DNA of 64,000 nucleotides from Globomyces pollinis-pini (Eukaryota > Chytridiomycota > Chytridiomycetes > Rhizophydiales > Globomycetaceae): contig MU621143.1 in NCBI GenBank assembly GCA_025399215.1, positions 16,001 through 80,000 on the forward strand, in the 5' to 3' direction. The position numbers and the translations under genes are program-made. Under the pieces are notes generated by a model. That model searched no databases. It was not told the origin of the DNA and was given only the letters and a program-made list of their open reading frames with translations. Below are positions 12,660 to 25,425 of this stretch, piece by piece (position 1 is the first letter of the stretch; each line of letters opens with the position of its first letter).

Positions 12660-13957
12660 ATGTCACAAGTGATAAATATTCGTAGAGATGTATCCGATAA
12701 ATATTATCGATACAAAATGCCTAAAGTACCCATTCAATTAGTAACAAGTAGATCATATCAAAAATCGAAGGAAAAGGAAACGGTATCAAAACTGTCATCG
12801 TCAACATGTCGGCTGTTGCTAAAGCATTATCTAGACCCCCTTCTTACACTACTAAATTCTTTGGAAGTGAATTGGGTACTCAAACTAAATTGGATGATAA
12901 AAATGATCGTTATATTATCAATGGTGCTCATGAAGCTGAGAAATTACAGGATTTATTAGATGTGTTTATTGAAAAGTTTGTCTTGTGTGCTTCTTGTAAA
13001 AATCCTGAAACGGAATTTGTAAGTGGTAGAGTTGAATTGATATTAGGAATTTACAAAGGATGATGTGATTTTAAAGGATTGTAAGGCATGTGGTGCTCAT
13101 TTACCTGCTGACATGAGACATCGTTTAGCCACTTATATCCTGAAAAATAGACCAGAAGTGAACAAGAAAAAGTAAGTTGAATATTTATTTGATCGTAGGG
13201 ACAAGTATCGTGGTAAGGGTGATAAAGTGGGTACTACTGAGAACTCGGATGCAGAAGATGGTGATCCGATTAATGGAGAATTGGAAAAGGAGATGAATAT
13301 GTTACCCACAGCTGAGGAATTACAAAAGGATGGAGAAGATGATTGGGCTGCAGATACTTCTGAAGCTGCCGTCGCCGCTCGAATGAAAGATCTAAGTGTG
13401 TCTGATGCCATCATGAACAAATTACTTGAAAAGGAAGATGATGACCTGAAAGATCCACTTGACATTTTCGGTGATTATGTCATGTGTGAACCTGACTTGA
13501 CTAACCAAGATATCCTTGATAAAGCACTTGAATTGGAATTACGTGCTGATAAGGTTGCCACCGTTTTACCACCTATTATCTTTAACGATAAAATTGTTAC
13601 TGAAGGTCAAATTGCACAACGTGCTGAACTACTTAAACACTTTCTCATCAACGAAAAGGCACAAAAAGGATTCATTGGTGGAATGTAACTCGATGACATC
13701 TAACCATAGTGAACGTCTCGTTGGGCTTTCGTATCCTGAATTGCTACCCTACGTATCACTCATCCTCAAAGATATTTATTTTGAGGATTTGGTAGAAGAA
13801 GAGGTTGGAAATTTTATTTTATTGATGATAGGTATTGAATCATTGGGGTGAAAAGATATCGAAGAAGTATGTTGAAAAGAAGGTCAGTCAACAGATTCAT
13901 ATGTCTGCGTTACCTTTCATCAACTGGTTGAAGGAAGCTGAAGAAGAAAGTGATTAG
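12660..13957 (+). CDS. TIF5: Translation initiation factor eIF5
   Basis: GTPase-activating protein for eIF2 in the pre-initiation complex. The spliced product is 387 aa. The N-terminal domain carries [19 protein letters not shown] and [14 protein letters not shown]; the zinc ribbon has [11 protein letters not shown] and CKACGAHLP; an acidic linker follows. The C-terminal W2/HEAT domain ([29 protein letters not shown]) ends in the aromatic/acidic [11 protein letters not shown] box that binds eIF2-beta and eIF3. Five introns of 25-28 nt: 12726-12751, 13019-13046, then near 13172, 13687 and 13804. Confidence 0.96.
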
Positions 13958-14067
13958 TTTATGTTCAAAATTCTCAAAAAACCACAATAAATGAAAAAAG
14001 TTTAAGCTATTAAATACAAACGATTTTCCTATTCGAGATTATTTTTAAACAAATGGTTTATTGTAGA

Positions 14068-15538
14068 TTAAGAAGTAAAGAATTGAACATTTTCATAAAA
14101 ACTCAACATTGGATTTTCATTTTCAATCGTTCTTGTGCCCTCCACTTGAGCATACATTTGTAAAAACTCCCCATGACTCTTTACCATTCCCACCTTTCCA
14201 TTTGTCAACCCATACAATTCATTCAACAACCCAAAATCAGTTGGAAAGAAAATATCAAACCAACCAGGTTGAACAAGATACGTTGAACATGGTACCATAG
14301 TTTTTTTATATCGAGTCTGTACAACGGGAGCATTGATTCCTGGAATGGTATCGGGAAGATATGAGAAATCCGAAATCAGTAATCGATGATTTGAGAAACA
14401 AGTATTCAGAATTTCCAATAATCGAAATGCATTTGTAGGTATGTATTCCATATCTGTCATATTACCTTTTCCAAAATTAAATTGAATATTAAATTACCTT
14501 GTAATGGATTTAAAGAATTCTTGAGTTTGTTTTTCCAAGAAAAAATTGGGTTTTGATATGTTGTACGTGCTCGTGTTTCCAAGTACCTTGATAAAAGTGG
14601 ATCTATGACTGGTTGATAGACTTGTTCATAATCCCCTGTATCATCAATCAATACCATTCCCTGTAACGGTTCAAGTGTTTGACTATCATATCGAACCAAA
14701 TCATGTGATAAATTATCCTAACGTTCATGATGAATTCATTACCAATACTTCCATAGCAATAAAGAAACATGGTTGTGGTACTGCATCTGACCAGTCGAAT
14801 ATGGATTTGTTGATGATTTGAACTTTATGATTGGTTTTTTCGGCTTGTTTATATTGACGTTTTGATAATTGATGACTGATTTCAATGATGTTATATCGAG
14901 TTTTGGTATATATCTGTGGTTCTGTCATTCGAATATAGTCAAGAATATTGGACCTATAAATGTAATGTTTAAAAATAGATGATTATATACATTAATGTTC
15001 CATTTCCAGCTCCAATCTCGTAAATGTCCAAATATTCATTCCCTTTATTGTCGGATTTGTATTGAGTTAGGATATAGTTTGCCAATGCATTCCCATACCA
15101 GGGTTGAAAGATCTCGGTTGGTGTATGCCAAATCTGTTTTGATTCTTGATTTTGTTCTTGGATTTCGTATAATGATGCTAAATGCTTCATAAAACCATCA
15201 TTGTTTTTGATTTTATTGAATTCTATTGGTTCATCTAATGTAAAGACTTGGGCCTGTTTAGAAAAGTATCCGTATGTTGGATGATAGAGTGAATGATGGA
15301 TGAACTCCCGAGTACTCATTATTGCATTTGTAACTGGTTCTGTTGACAATGCTGCTTGTTTGGCATCCAAAGGTGTATAATTTAATGTTGGCACAGGATC
15401 CAGATTATTCTTCCGTTTATGTTCTTTAATGGCCAAATTATCCCTTATATCATTAACTTGATGGTTCTAAATGTACCAGTAACTAACACTTCTATGCCCT
15501 CTTTGAATTGGTATTGTTAACCTTCTTAAATGGAACAT
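14068..15538 (-). CDS. NDUFAF7: NDUFAF7/MidA mitochondrial arginine methyltransferase, complex I assembly
   Basis: SAM-dependent methyltransferase (DUF185/MidA) that dimethylates an arginine of NDUFS2 during complex I assembly. The first exon (start 15538) encodes an Arg-rich presequence MFHLRRLTIPIQRGHRSVSY, joined by a 33-nt intron (15444-15476) to the body. Motifs: TPLDAKQAALSTEPVTNAIM (substrate side), DIYEIGAGNGTLM (SAM motif I), AMEVLDNLSHDLVRY and YIPTNAFRLLEIL. Other introns include a 25-nt one near 14716-14740 and a 44-nt one near 14457-14500. Presence with NDUFV2 and NDUFAF8 implies a working complex I. Confidence 0.9.
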
Positions 15539-15811
15539 TTGACTGAATCCAAAAAGAAAAAAATATTTCAAGTTCAGTGATATGTGTTTGAAATGGTCCA
15601 TTCAAATTGGAATTTAACGAGTAACGATTGAACGTGTATTTCACTTAATTGTTAACTCTTTGTAGTAAAATACGTAGAAATTCTATTAAACGGAAATATT
15701 TTATATATTGGGGTTTTTTTAATACTTCAAATCTGATGACGAAAATAAATTGAAGGTATCTATGTATCTATGAGTTAAAAAAGATTCAGAGCGTCTTGAT
15801 TATTTTCTATA

Positions 15812-17348
15812 CTATAAAATCCAAAGATAAAATAAAATCAGAGAATAAAAACATAGAGTGACAAATATCATTTCCATTATTTGTTTCCAAGAAAACTTTA
15901 AAAACCCAGGTAAATTGGTGAGAAATGTGTTGTTGGGAGTGAGTGGGACATTGTGTCGATTCCAATTGCGATAACTTACAATCACGTTTCCCACCAAAGA
16001 TATAACTAAAAGGCATATGTACCAGTAATAAATTGGTAATTGTTGAGGCAATGAACAAATCTCTAATGAGTATGATTTCGCATCCATCGAATAGGGTTTA
16101 GCGTGTAATGGTCGGAATGACATGACTCCAACTGCTGGATATATGTTTCCTTGAAGCCAAGAAAATGTTCCTACAGAATGCTATACGAAATATTAACCTC
16201 CTGATGAAATATTACCTCAGTGATTTCCATTCCGTCAATTCGATGCACATAAACACCTTACATTAGTGGTTTCATTTCTTACAATCATCATGGTCATCTC
16301 CAGAAATAATCAAATCTGGTTTTATAGCTCGTAATACATTGTTCGCTATGTCTGGTTGAATGAAATCTAGTAATTTAAGAACTTTGAATATCTTACTTTG
16401 GTATTGATAACCGCGTCTATTAGTTAAGGGTTTAGCTCTCCTTCGTGGGCCACATTCTGAATTTTCTGGTCTCCAAAATGGTACGTGTGTCAATAGAATT
16501 CGTCTTTCTGGTCCCACTGAATCGAGTGTGAGACTCTGTAAAAATTCGTGTGCTGTTTTATATGCTTGTGATTCAGGTCTACCTGATAGTCCAATGGTAT
16601 CCAAGGCGATTATTGAATGGTTTGCAACTGTTGTAATTGTATTTAATCTTCCAAACGTAGATAAATATCTTGAGTAAGCATATGGTATAACTTTGATTAA
16701 TGTAAACGTATTTACTAGTGTATCCAAATCCAATATCATGATTTCCAGCAACACCTTGTAATTAATTGAAGTCTATATTACCAAGAGTTAATGTTTTCTC
16801 ATTTCTTAAGCGGAATACTTTTCTAAATCGAACCAACTCTTCATAAAATCTATCATTTAAGCTATTATTAATATACTGAGCATCAGTCCATTCACGTCCT
16901 CCATCCATCAAATCTCCAACAAAAATAACTACAGATGGATTCAATGAAGATTGTAAACGGGCAAAATTCCTCTTCATGTAAATATCTGAATAAAATTCAG
17001 TTAGAGACAGTAAAATTCCCTAGAGTAAGTCCAAAAAGAACGTACCCTAGATTGTTTATATGAATATGCATCGGTTAGTTGAGGGTCCGCAATCACCAAA
17101 GCGTTAACTTGATCCTTCTTTAAATAATTAAAATTCAAGTTACATACCAATCCGACTCTTGGCCAATAACATCCCCAAATATATAAATTGATAAGCATAA
17201 TTTCAAAGAACCAAAGGTTCAAACACCAAACCAACGCAAATGGATTCCATTTCGCCAAATATTTCAAGTAACGAAGTGAAGTAATTTTCATTCTGTTTAG
17301 AATTGCTGACATGGACAATTGAAGTGTCATGATGTTATTTTGTTGCAT
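15812..17348 (-). CDS. Cdc1/Ted1/MPPE1-like metallophosphoesterase, GPI-anchor remodelling
   Basis: Membrane metallophosphoesterase of the Cdc1/PGAP5 group, which removes side-chain ethanolamine phosphate from GPI anchors in ER/Golgi. Metal-site motifs in order: ADPQLTD, VGDLMDGGREW, GNHDIGFG, LTHVPFWRP and SGDDHDDC. N-terminal hydrophobic segment (PFALVWCLNLWFFEIMLINL) and two C-terminal membrane segments (YYWYICLLVISLVGNVIV; MIFVTLCFYSLILFYLWIL). Start chosen at MQQNN (17348). Several 25-35 nt introns; 16367-16396 is 30 nt without an in-frame stop, so retention would insert ten residues. Cdc1 and Ted1 cannot be separated here. Confidence 0.87.
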
Positions 17349-17621
17349 GGTGGGAACACAGACAACAAACAAAAAATTTCACAAGGTCAGAACAGCGTCT
17401 GTGAAATAGGACCGGTATCTACGGCCAAGTTGAATCTACGCGAATATCGTTAGGAATTGAATCTGTGATATGCTTGGCATTTATTCAATCACTCAGTCGC
17501 GAAATAAGCAAATAAATCAATACCATTAAGTGAGTGTGTGAGAGTATTTAATTAATTTATGCAACATATATTTATATACACGACCATATATTAATAAAAC
17601 TATATACAATAAGACTTGAAA

Positions 17622-20465
17622 TTAGTCACTAAAAGCATGACGTGAAAAGTAAGCAAAAACCCCTTCAAATCCACCAAATGCAACATCTCGTTGATATCGT
17701 TGAATAAACTCTTCGTGAATGCTATTATGGTCTAGTTCCATTAAAATCACTTTTTTAATAATCTGGTAATACACTTTAGCTTTCTTTACACATGATAAAA
17801 CACCATTTGATGTGATATCATTATATGTAAGGTTCCATCGTTGGATATTCCATAATTTACCCTTTGATAATCTACATCCAATCTCTGTCATAAAATTGTC
17901 TTTTAATCTTAAATAGCTTAAATCAACATTTTTCAAATATTTCAATCCTTTGAGTAAATTTAAAACATCATCTTGATTGATATTGGTGTTTGATAAATTC
18001 ACTTGAACAACTCGCGATAGGATGAACACTTTCTGAAATTCAGGAACTACTATATGATCCAACAAATTTGAAGACACATCCAAGTTTGCAAACGTGTCCG
18101 ATTTAGTTTCGTTGGTCAAATTTAAGAAGTTTTTTTGATTCAATTCACAATTGGAGATGTTGAGAGTGACTGATGTTCTACCTTTGAACCAATTTACTAC
18201 ATTGCTGAAGTAAATCATTAAATGAATTCCACTTAGATTCAAGTTCAATATTTTTGTCATTGCTATGCTTTCTGTCAAATATTTCACACACAGATTTGTA
18301 ATTGCATTAAATGAAAAGTCGAATTCTAACAGACTGGTAAAGTGATTTAAATTGTATGCTAAGTATTTGATGTATTCTGTATCATCAAAATTTTTATCCA
18401 ATATTAATCTAGACAGTTTCAATTTCTTGAGTTTCGGTGCTAGGGGCACTTTAGAATCAACAAGAGCATTTAACACTAAATTCAATCCGATTGAGGTGAT
18501 GTTGGAGTTGTTGAGGTTCAAGTCCGTAACACATAGAGTTGTTTGATTGTTTTTCAAGAAATTGGATAAATCTAATGCTCCATTAAATCCAAAATTAAAA
18601 TTGGAAAAATCTAGGATTGTAATGTAAGGAATATACAAGTCGCTTTGAATCTTATAAAAATCAAAGTTCTCCTTGTACAAATTTTGACTCGGTTTGGATT
18701 CACTTGAAAAACTAATCGATATTTCACTAAATTTTAATTTCTGGGATGTTTCTGTGCTCTCTTGCTCTTGTTGAGACTCGGGTAAGTCCAAATACTCTGC
18801 CAAACTACTAATTCCTTTCAAGTTGAAGGTATTTTCTGTTTTCATGTGCAAATGACGATTTTTGATATTGGATCGTGCATTCTTTCGAATAAAGATGTCA
18901 TCTTTCTTTGGAAAAATCATGTAAGGTGCTATCTGAGACACAATACTGAATGATTCTGGTATGATAAAGTTAATTTTTACAACTATTTTGGGAAGCGATT
19001 CACAAGCTGCTAATAGAAAGTTTGACAGACAAGAGTTGACGACACTGCAGTTCACTGTAATCAATTGAATATTGGCACATTTTTGTAAAATAAAACACCA
19101 GAATCTATAATTTAACTGTTGTGAACAATCTGTATCAAAATGTAATACTAGTTCATTGACTCTATTCCCTTCATAATTAATAATAGATTCCATCAAATGT
19201 ATAGGGAACCGAGTTGATTTTGCTGCCTTTAAAAGAAATTGACTGAGAAAGAAGTCAATTGCGACAGATTTGGATAAATTGATGATAGTTCCCTGATAAA
19301 CCATCTGATACAACCGCGAAGGAAACTCAGAAGGGAATCTATTTTTACAATTGTGCATGACCTTGAAAAACTTGTCAATCCAAACAGATCCAATACTAAT
19401 TTTATCATTCAATTTCACTTCTAGATTATCATATTTCAATACTTCATGCTCAATTTGAACCAATTCACCAATATTAAGTAACTTCAATATCTTTCTGATG
19501 ATGGAGTTGGGAAGATTTCCAAATGATCCAATCACTATCGCAAATAAACAAAACGATTGATTTACTATATATATCTTTTGCAGCTTTGGAAATACAAAAA
19601 TCAACCAATTGGGGTATATCTAGAAAGTTTGCAATTTCCAATATATGAAAGTTAATCTCTTGATCGAAATCAAAAGGAATTAACATGCTAGTATCAACAT
19701 TCTGATAAGTAAGAAATTGCCTACTAAGATAGTTTAATATAATTTCCATTATGGCATCGGGTATAGTTGGAAAAGTTAACCCATTACGATATTCTAGGTA
19801 TTGATCTATATCATTAAACAGTGTGTCAATTTACTTGATGATTGGTGTATATGTTTGATTGTACTTGATTGGTACAAAATATCAAGAGGAATTCGTACCA
19901 ATTTTGAATTGTAATTAAGGTTGATAAACAGTTTAGTAGTTAGATGTGTATTGACCAATCGATCGAGTTCTTGTTTCTGATACATCAACCAGTTTTGATT
20001 CATGATTTTATCTTCCTTTAGATTTGGCTGGTCGATTATTGTTGGCAGGTTGATCAATTCAGAATGTGTACTGGTATGTGTTGATGGAATATTTGCTAAA
20101 GGTCCAAACCCAGCAGTATGTATCCTAACCAGTGATTGATGAGACTTCAATTTGTCTATGATTTGTTGGACATCTTCATCTATCTTTTTGATTGGACTCA
20201 ATTTTGGAGAACATCGTTTTTTAGGTACATTTAAACTGGGATAATTAATCATTGATTTTTCGGATTGGGTATGAGATAAATTAAGACCCGAGTCTATATA
20301 CTTGGATGTCATCCAATGCCTTTGATTTGTAACCGATTTATTTGGTGGTTTAGTCGTTTTTCGCGGTTTTGGTGGCAATGGAACTTGTACGCGAGTCATA
20401 TTGGTTGGAAATCCTTGGTTAGGATATGGTATAATGTTGAACATGTTGTTTTGTTTTCTTTCCAT
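17622..20465 (-). CDS. Elongin-C/SKP1-like domain fused to F-box-like motif and leucine-rich repeats
   Basis: Three exons join into about 927 aa (introns 19806-19834, 29 nt; 19535-19565, 31 nt). Residues 1 to about 165 are basic, Pro/Ser-rich and probably disordered. Residues about 170-288 read like Elongin C/SKP1 (BTB/POZ fold): KLVRIPLDILYQSSTIKHI, a helix IPDAIMEIILNYLSRQF, then EINFHILEIANFLDIPQLVD. Directly after comes an F-box-like stretch, GNLPNSIIRKILKLLNIGEL. The remaining roughly 600 residues are ribonuclease-inhibitor-type LRRs (VTDLNLNNSNITSIGLNLV; LSRLILD). In normal SCF or CRL2 ligases these are separate subunits. Inference: a single-chain ubiquitin-ligase substrate adaptor. Domain calls are by eye. 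Confidence 0.65.
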
Positions 20466-20617
20466 TATCGAAATAGAAAATCGTTGACGTTGGTTATTTC
20501 ATCAATTGAGCGAATGACGTTGCATTCAGCAACAATTGAATATCAAGACCAATATATTATTCTTATGGAAACGCTAAACAATGAATATGAACTTGTATCT
20601 AGTAATGCTCTAATATA

Positions 20618-22960
20618 TTAATGATTTATTCGGATAGATTTCCCAGAGAAATCTGACAGTAATTGTAGGTGCAATCCAAATATTATTTTGCCCTGAACTT
20701 GAATAATTAAAAAGTTTTACCTTTCTCTTGTGTTTTTGAGCTAAAGTCTTTAATGGTTCACGATACCTTTGACCCTTATCATCTGTACAAATCATTTGAC
20801 AACGCTCGCAATGGTCTACAACCTAAATATAAATAACAGTCTATCAATAAAACCTTGAAAATGATATCTCCAATTTGTACAGTGCTATCGACCCAATTTT
20901 CCTCTTCGAAAGGTGTTTCCCCATCAAAAATGAAATTAGCACGAAAGGAACCTGAAGAAACATGAGATTTAGGCGATGAGTTTGGGATTTCCTCTTTTAG
21001 TACATCTAGTGAGGTGTTGGAAATTAACAAAAACTGTGATGTATTTACAAATGATGTTTGACTGCTAGTCTTGAAAGATAGTTTAGACTCCATTGATACC
21101 AACACACATGGTTGTTGTAAAAACTCTGAAAACCATTGATTAACTGATTCATCATTGGCTAACCCGGTGACCGGTTTCAGACATATCAATGAATCCATAC
21201 TATTACCATGTCGTGTAGAAGTAATAACTAATGAAGGCATTCCAGGAGCAGACACTGTTATATATCCTGTAGATAAATCAATATCTATGATTTCTATCTG
21301 TTTTAACAAGATGCAATTTTTTTGTGTTAAAACATGATTATTTGAATCAAGCAACATAAAATTTCTATCATACATCAAACCGGTTTCCGATAATGGCCAA
21401 GACTCTACTACATAGCCAGAACATGATTTAATAGGGTACACAATGATTTGAGTCAATTTTAAAGTTCTAGTTGAAGGCAATAAGTGTGCTGTATCTGTTT
21501 TTAAACATGCATTCTTTTCTTGAAAATAAGACGATAAAAACTCGATCCATTTTAAGCAATCGTGTTCTGTATTTGCCATTCCAAATGATATTCTAATCGC
21601 TCCCGTAGGTTTGCCATTCAGTAGATCATTACCATCACCACATATAAATCCATGACTCTAAAAATTAAATTCTCTAAGTTTATAGAACCTGATGCATATC
21701 TTTAATATCTTCTGATGATAGATTCAAATAAAATTGAGATGCACCTGGGTTGCAAAATCTTCCCACTCGCAAATGAATGTTCTGGAGTAAATTACAACAT
21801 ATAATCTAACCTCTATGGCAGTAAACTTTGATATTTCAGAGTATCCAATATGTGAACCATCAGAACTTTTCAAGTTAAATGTTACAATGGGACCCAATTC
21901 ATCCCATTCATTTGGATAAAACTCTACTAAATTTGCTCCGTTATCATGTTTCAAACTTGACATTTTGCTTCTGGCTAAATTTGCCAAATAGTTACAATGA
22001 TTTGATAGATTTTTCCAATCTCCAAATCGACTTTCAATATATGTGAAACCATACTCTAATGCAATTATTTGCTGAAATGGAAGAGTCCCTAATCGATTAA
22101 TATTAGATTATCCACACCATCCTCAAATTTCTCGTGAATATTTGTTCGATTTGATATGTACAATGGTGCAACGGATATAGCAGACACTGTCCCTCCACCA
22201 GTATAGTTCTTCTTCAAAATCTTTGCACAAGAATTCTTTACAATTAGGGCTCCTAATCCTGTTGGGAATCCAAATATTTTATAGAATGACAAAACGGCAT
22301 AATCTGCAGGATACTTGGACAAATCAAATGCAGAAGTAGACGAGTAAGCAGCTATATCTATTAATACTTCGGCATTTCCAGAGCCATATGTATGAAAATC
22401 ATTTATCCAAGATGGACTAAATTTCACCCCAGAAAAGTTACACTGAGCTGGATATGCGAATACCACAGGCTTGTCTTGAAATTTATACTCTCTAACTAAA
22501 CCGCTTATTTCTGATTCCGATATACATCGTGTACAAGTCTCTACTGGTGTATTTGTGAATTGTGCAACTTTTGGAGATATACCCACAACTGAAGTATGAG
22601 ATGCATCTAAATACCAAAACTGTTTGTTATTCCAATCGATAGAATCTGCCAATAGTTTTAGTGCAGCAGTAGCGTTTGAAGTGAATATAACAGAATAGTC
22701 CAAGTCATTGGTATTCAAATATCTAAGTTGAGTCAATAACCGAATTCGATTTACGATAATATTTTCCTTCTAATATGATTTATTTTTAAATTTAATAGTG
22801 GTTGAGAGTGAGGATTAGAGTAATGGTTCGTTAACAAGTCATTCGTATGACCAGTAATAATTTGTTTGGGAACTGGTACACATCCAGCATTATCTAAATA
22901 AATCTGATTCTTTAACTGAGGAAAATCGTCTTGATCCAATGGAGGAATTACTGGACTCAT
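20618..22960 (-). CDS. MOCOS: Molybdenum cofactor sulfurase
   Basis: PLP-dependent enzyme that adds the terminal sulfide to Moco of xanthine dehydrogenase/aldehyde oxidase-type enzymes. N-terminal NifS-like domain: IYLDNAGCVPVPKQ, SNATAALKLLADS, SHTSVVGI, FAYPAQCNFSG and the PLP lysine in LSFYKIFGFPTGLGAL. C-terminal MOSC domain: IIVYPIKSCSGY, SETGLMYDRNFML, FRANFIFDGETPFEEENW and CERCQM. It ends GKIIFGLHLQLLSDFSG after a 28-nt intron. Introns elsewhere are 23-31 nt. Full length, both domains present. Confidence 0.94.
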
Positions 22961-23174
22961 TCAATTCAATTTTTATAAAAATATCCAAATCTGAAACTAT
23001 GTATGGTTCTTCCCTTCACGAAAAAGTGAGGTATGCAAAGTGGGTATTGAATTGTAAACCTGAAAGAGGGACATCAAACTGGTAAAGAAATAAATTTGTT
23101 AGGGGATATGGTAAAGAAGGAAGAGTATTGAATGGTAACTACAAATTATATTCAAAGTTGGATGCTGTCAGTAA

Positions 23175-25119
23175 TTAAACTTGTCTTTCATAGAACAATA
23201 TGTATGCTGAAGTGTTATTGTTCGGTTGACCACTTCCTAGACTAGTAACTTGAGAATCATTGCGTTCACACCATCCATCATCATTCCAATTCTTGGTAGT
23301 GGCTGTATAATGCCCTCCATGAACGCTACCAGAATGATTGGATATAGCAATTAAAGTATAATTTGTGTTTAACGTTTTAAGAAAATCTGATTGATATTCT
23401 TGCATATTGAGATTCAGTGGGTATGTAATGGAATGGTCAAGTTTCTTATTCGGATTATAACGAAATCTTTTCAAATCTAAGGAATTTAAATTGATTGAAT
23501 CTTACGTAGAACTAAGATTTGAGGTAGTTTAGACAATTTCAATCCTTTGGTTGCCTTCTCATATTTCTTACAAGTAGAACAATTGTAATCTGACTCTAAA
23601 TCTTCTTCCTTGAAATATTCATCCAAACAATGATTCAACATTGACAATAGACCTTCCCGTCTGCCAGTCACTGGTATAGAAAGATCCCAAACGGTATCAA
23701 ATGTGACTGATGGTGTTTTGCAACTTTTACACACTATTGTACTCTGTAATTGTCCTCCAAAAATATCTAAAAGGACACTATTTTCATACTTTTTGTACCG
23801 ATTCCATTGGATTTGGCTTTTAATCGAATCACTAAATATTAGCCAAGTAATATATAACTACCCTAAAACGTCAAGCTCAGAATCTTTGTAAGTAAATTTG
23901 GGTATCTGTTTAACTATCTTTAAGTATCAGTTACAAATACCATCATTTAAATCAAGATGCAATTCATTCAATATTGCTCTTAAACATTCTAAAATTAATC
24001 AATTGGTATAACCTTGCGCATCATGCTGACTGAATAAAACAATTAGTACAAATTGAATGTTACTCATATCCCTGAAATAGCTCGACCCTTCGTTGTATTA
24101 CATTCTTGAAGTTGGAAGGAGAAACACAAGAGTTGGCCCTGCTATTCAAAACACTTTCAATTAATTGAAAGAAAGCTATCCTGTTTACTATTTAAGGAAT
24201 GACAATACCTTTGGCAACGGTATGCTCTCGCTGAAGTCTTGAGTTCACGTTAAAAGGACCTTTTACTATACCAATGATATGTCTGATAGACATCAGGCAC
24301 TGTAGTATAGAGTTCATATAACACTATAATTAGTCAGTCAATCACATACAGTGTTTCCCAAATTGTTCAGCCCTACATAAGCATTCTTTGCTGAAAAGCT
24401 GAATATTGAAAGGTCTGGTATAGATCTTGATGCGAACGCCAATTGAATCAATTCAGGATGAAGTTGTATCTTTAGATTTGAATTAGATGCTGTACTTTTA
24501 GATGGCAATTTGACATGTGGTCTTTTTACACTATTTGCAGGTGATATATTTGTGCTTGATGTCGCCAAACTGTGCTGCGATTTGGATAATTCTGATTGTA
24601 TAGAACCACTTCTGTTTATTGTTCCCGATGCAAGTGCAGGTAATGCTGAGGATGAATTACTGTAATTATGTCCACGGAAAACAGCTTTTGTGGATATATT
24701 AGATTTGAGTGATGATTGACTGTTATTGTCTCGTGGAATTAAACTTATATTCGATGCTGAGTTATTTATATCCATATTATTTGAATATAATTTTGTACTA
24801 TTTCGAATCTCTCTATCCTCAACTGGAGGGAAATTGATATTTCTCTTTATCTTTGTCAATGAATTGATGATACTTCTCGACTCAGGTGCTGTCGATTTTC
24901 GAGTAGTCTCGCTTTTTAAAGACAGTCTTCGTATATTTCTTGCAATAATGTTTGTAGAAATAGGAGCTTTGGGAGGTTGTGGAACACTAAATGAAATTAA
25001 ACCAATGCAGATACTTACCGCGACTGAGATGGTTCGGGTTTCATTTTAAATCTCCTTGAGCTGGAGTTCCCAATTTGATTGGATGGAGTATTGGGTGGTA
25101 GTGGTGTTCTGGTCGACAT
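23175..25119 (-). CDS. Ubiquitin-specific protease (USP/UCH-2 deubiquitinase)
   Basis: A Ser/Asn-rich, probably disordered N-terminal region of about 200 residues (start MSTRTPLPPNTPSNQ at 25119) precedes the USP catalytic domain. The Cys box GLNNLGNTCYMNSILQ is split by a 26-nt intron (24324-24349) immediately before the catalytic Cys codon. Then ELFQGYDQHDAQE, the zinc-binding CKSCKTP and CSTC pairs, LHLKRFRY and the His box GSVHGGHYTA follow. Introns between 23500 and 24360 are 24-34 nt and needed exact placement to restore these motifs. Resembles the Doa4/USP2/USP21 type; target unknown. Confidence 0.9.
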
Positions 25120-25425
25120 TGGTATCTAATGAATGCGAAGAGCGTGATGGAAAGTTGTACGCGACTGTAATTGAAACCAAAAAACGACTATTTATCATCA
25201 CACTACACCCTGATGGATCAATTGAATCATAATTCATAATTAAGATGAAAACAATTTTGATTTTAAGTGGTGAGGTTAATATCTCACTAGTCACCGTTCA
25301 CCAACCAACAACTTAGAATCATAGATCAGCAATTAATGCTTTATTGAATATGGATTATGGAGCTCGTATAATGGACTGAAGTTCAAATTCAATCGTTTTT
25401 TTCTTGACGCACAAACTACAACAGA

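Noticed and set aside
16200..16240. Abutting pair within a 35-nt intron of the Cdc1-like gene (18+17 nt)
   Set aside because: The units would be shorter than any credible intron seen here; a single 35-nt intron is enough.
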